Origin: Tautonia plasticadhaerens
GTDB taxonomy: Bacteria > Planctomycetota > Planctomycetia > Isosphaerales > Isosphaeraceae
Length of the DNA stretch: 64,000 nucleotides
Direction: 5' to 3'
NCBI RefSeq assembly: GCF_007752535.1
Contig: NZ_CP036426.1
Coordinates: 3,596,001 to 3,660,000, forward strand
Shown here one piece after another: positions 63,814-64,000 of this stretch. The position numbers and the translations under genes were made by a program. How positions within the stretch are numbered: the stretch's first letter is position 1; every line of letters starts with the position of its first letter. The notes below the pieces were generated by a model. That model saw only the letters and a program-made list of their open reading frames with translations, had not been told where the DNA came from and did no database searches.

Positions 63814-64000
63814 TCGCCGGCTTGCGGCACGTCCGTCCGTCGTCCTCGGGGACAGTGACCTGAGCGTTCCTCGAAGCGTCGTCCGATGAGGACCCCGAGG
63901 TCGCCGGCCGAACTCGCCTCGATTTCTTGTGAGTGGATTTCCACATTGCCACGATACTTCTTGTGTGGGGCCGTGCTGCGTGCCCCGGTCTGACCCTCCC
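63814..64000. other. Right edge of the window
   Basis: 187 bp after the small membrane protein gene. I see no start of a new gene and no hairpin; the antisense frame across this end has no family features. Confidence 0.4.

Noticed and set aside
63270-63944. 224-codon minus-strand frame at the right edge
   Set aside because: Antisense to the small membrane protein gene, no ribosome binding site or motif.

Overview
The window looks like chromosomal DNA of a planctomycete, most likely of the family Isosphaeraceae (Tautonia-like). This rests on very high GC with G/C third positions, a DUF1559 protein with a type IV pilin-like N-terminus, a PEP-CTERM protein, a beta-helix protein with the planctomycetal ME-x-MEPRTLL N-terminal motif, DUF1080 and Gfo/Idh/MocA proteins, an N-terminally zinc-ribboned membrane protein, and a MoxR operon of a type common in this phylum. 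The genus is an inference; the 16S gene at 5448-6970 would settle it.

Layout. 85-1176 is a secreted N-acetylmuramoyl-L-alanine amidase. 1526-6970 is a complete linked rRNA operon on the minus strand (16S, tRNA-less spacer, 23S, 5S, hairpin). 7948-10749 holds two related winged-helix genes convergent with a ParB-domain/DNA methyltransferase fusion. 10922-13470 is a minus-strand BlaI / M56 peptidase / TolB-like operon with two operator palindromes in front. 13672-20120 carries an isochorismatase-like hydrolase, a cyclase-fold protein with a haem-binding motif overlapping a Tat-exported BNR protein, trpC, a PEP-CTERM protein and a spherulin-4-like protein, followed by a membrane Ser/Thr kinase (20206-22701). 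22889-25588 has two small lipoproteins and the DUF1559 protein. 25853-28036 is a large beta-helix surface protein, followed by 1.3 kb of non-coding tandem repeats (141-bp and 216-bp periods). 29384-31490 is an oxidoreductase divergent from a DUF1080 protein.

31491-33466 is a lower-GC insert carrying one P-loop ATPase (resembling the Sll1717 family), bounded on the far side by a decayed copy of the DUF1080 3' end. 33734-42335 is a co-oriented operon with the gene content of the MoxR-vWA-beta-propeller ternary systems; its last gene is split at a run of 11 G. 42631-54658 mixes a TPR protein, an unknown membrane protein with a peptidoglycan-binding-like segment, cardiolipin synthase, a B12/radical SAM protein, a YfhO-like membrane protein, a small NlpC/P60-like peptidase and an SLC13/RCK transporter. 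54909-59849 has a PHP-domain metallohydrolase-like protein and a secreted FAD oxidoreductase. 59979-63813 is a two-gene CHAT-protease/STAND-NTPase/TPR module with a small membrane partner; its ribosome binding site lies inside a perfect 13-bp inverted repeat.

The three modules most likely to be conflict or stress systems are the MoxR-vWA-propeller operon, the inserted P-loop ATPase and the CHAT-STAND-TPR pair. No transposase, integrase, tRNA or CRISPR array was seen. Because of the GC content almost every gene has a long open frame opposite it; these were left out.
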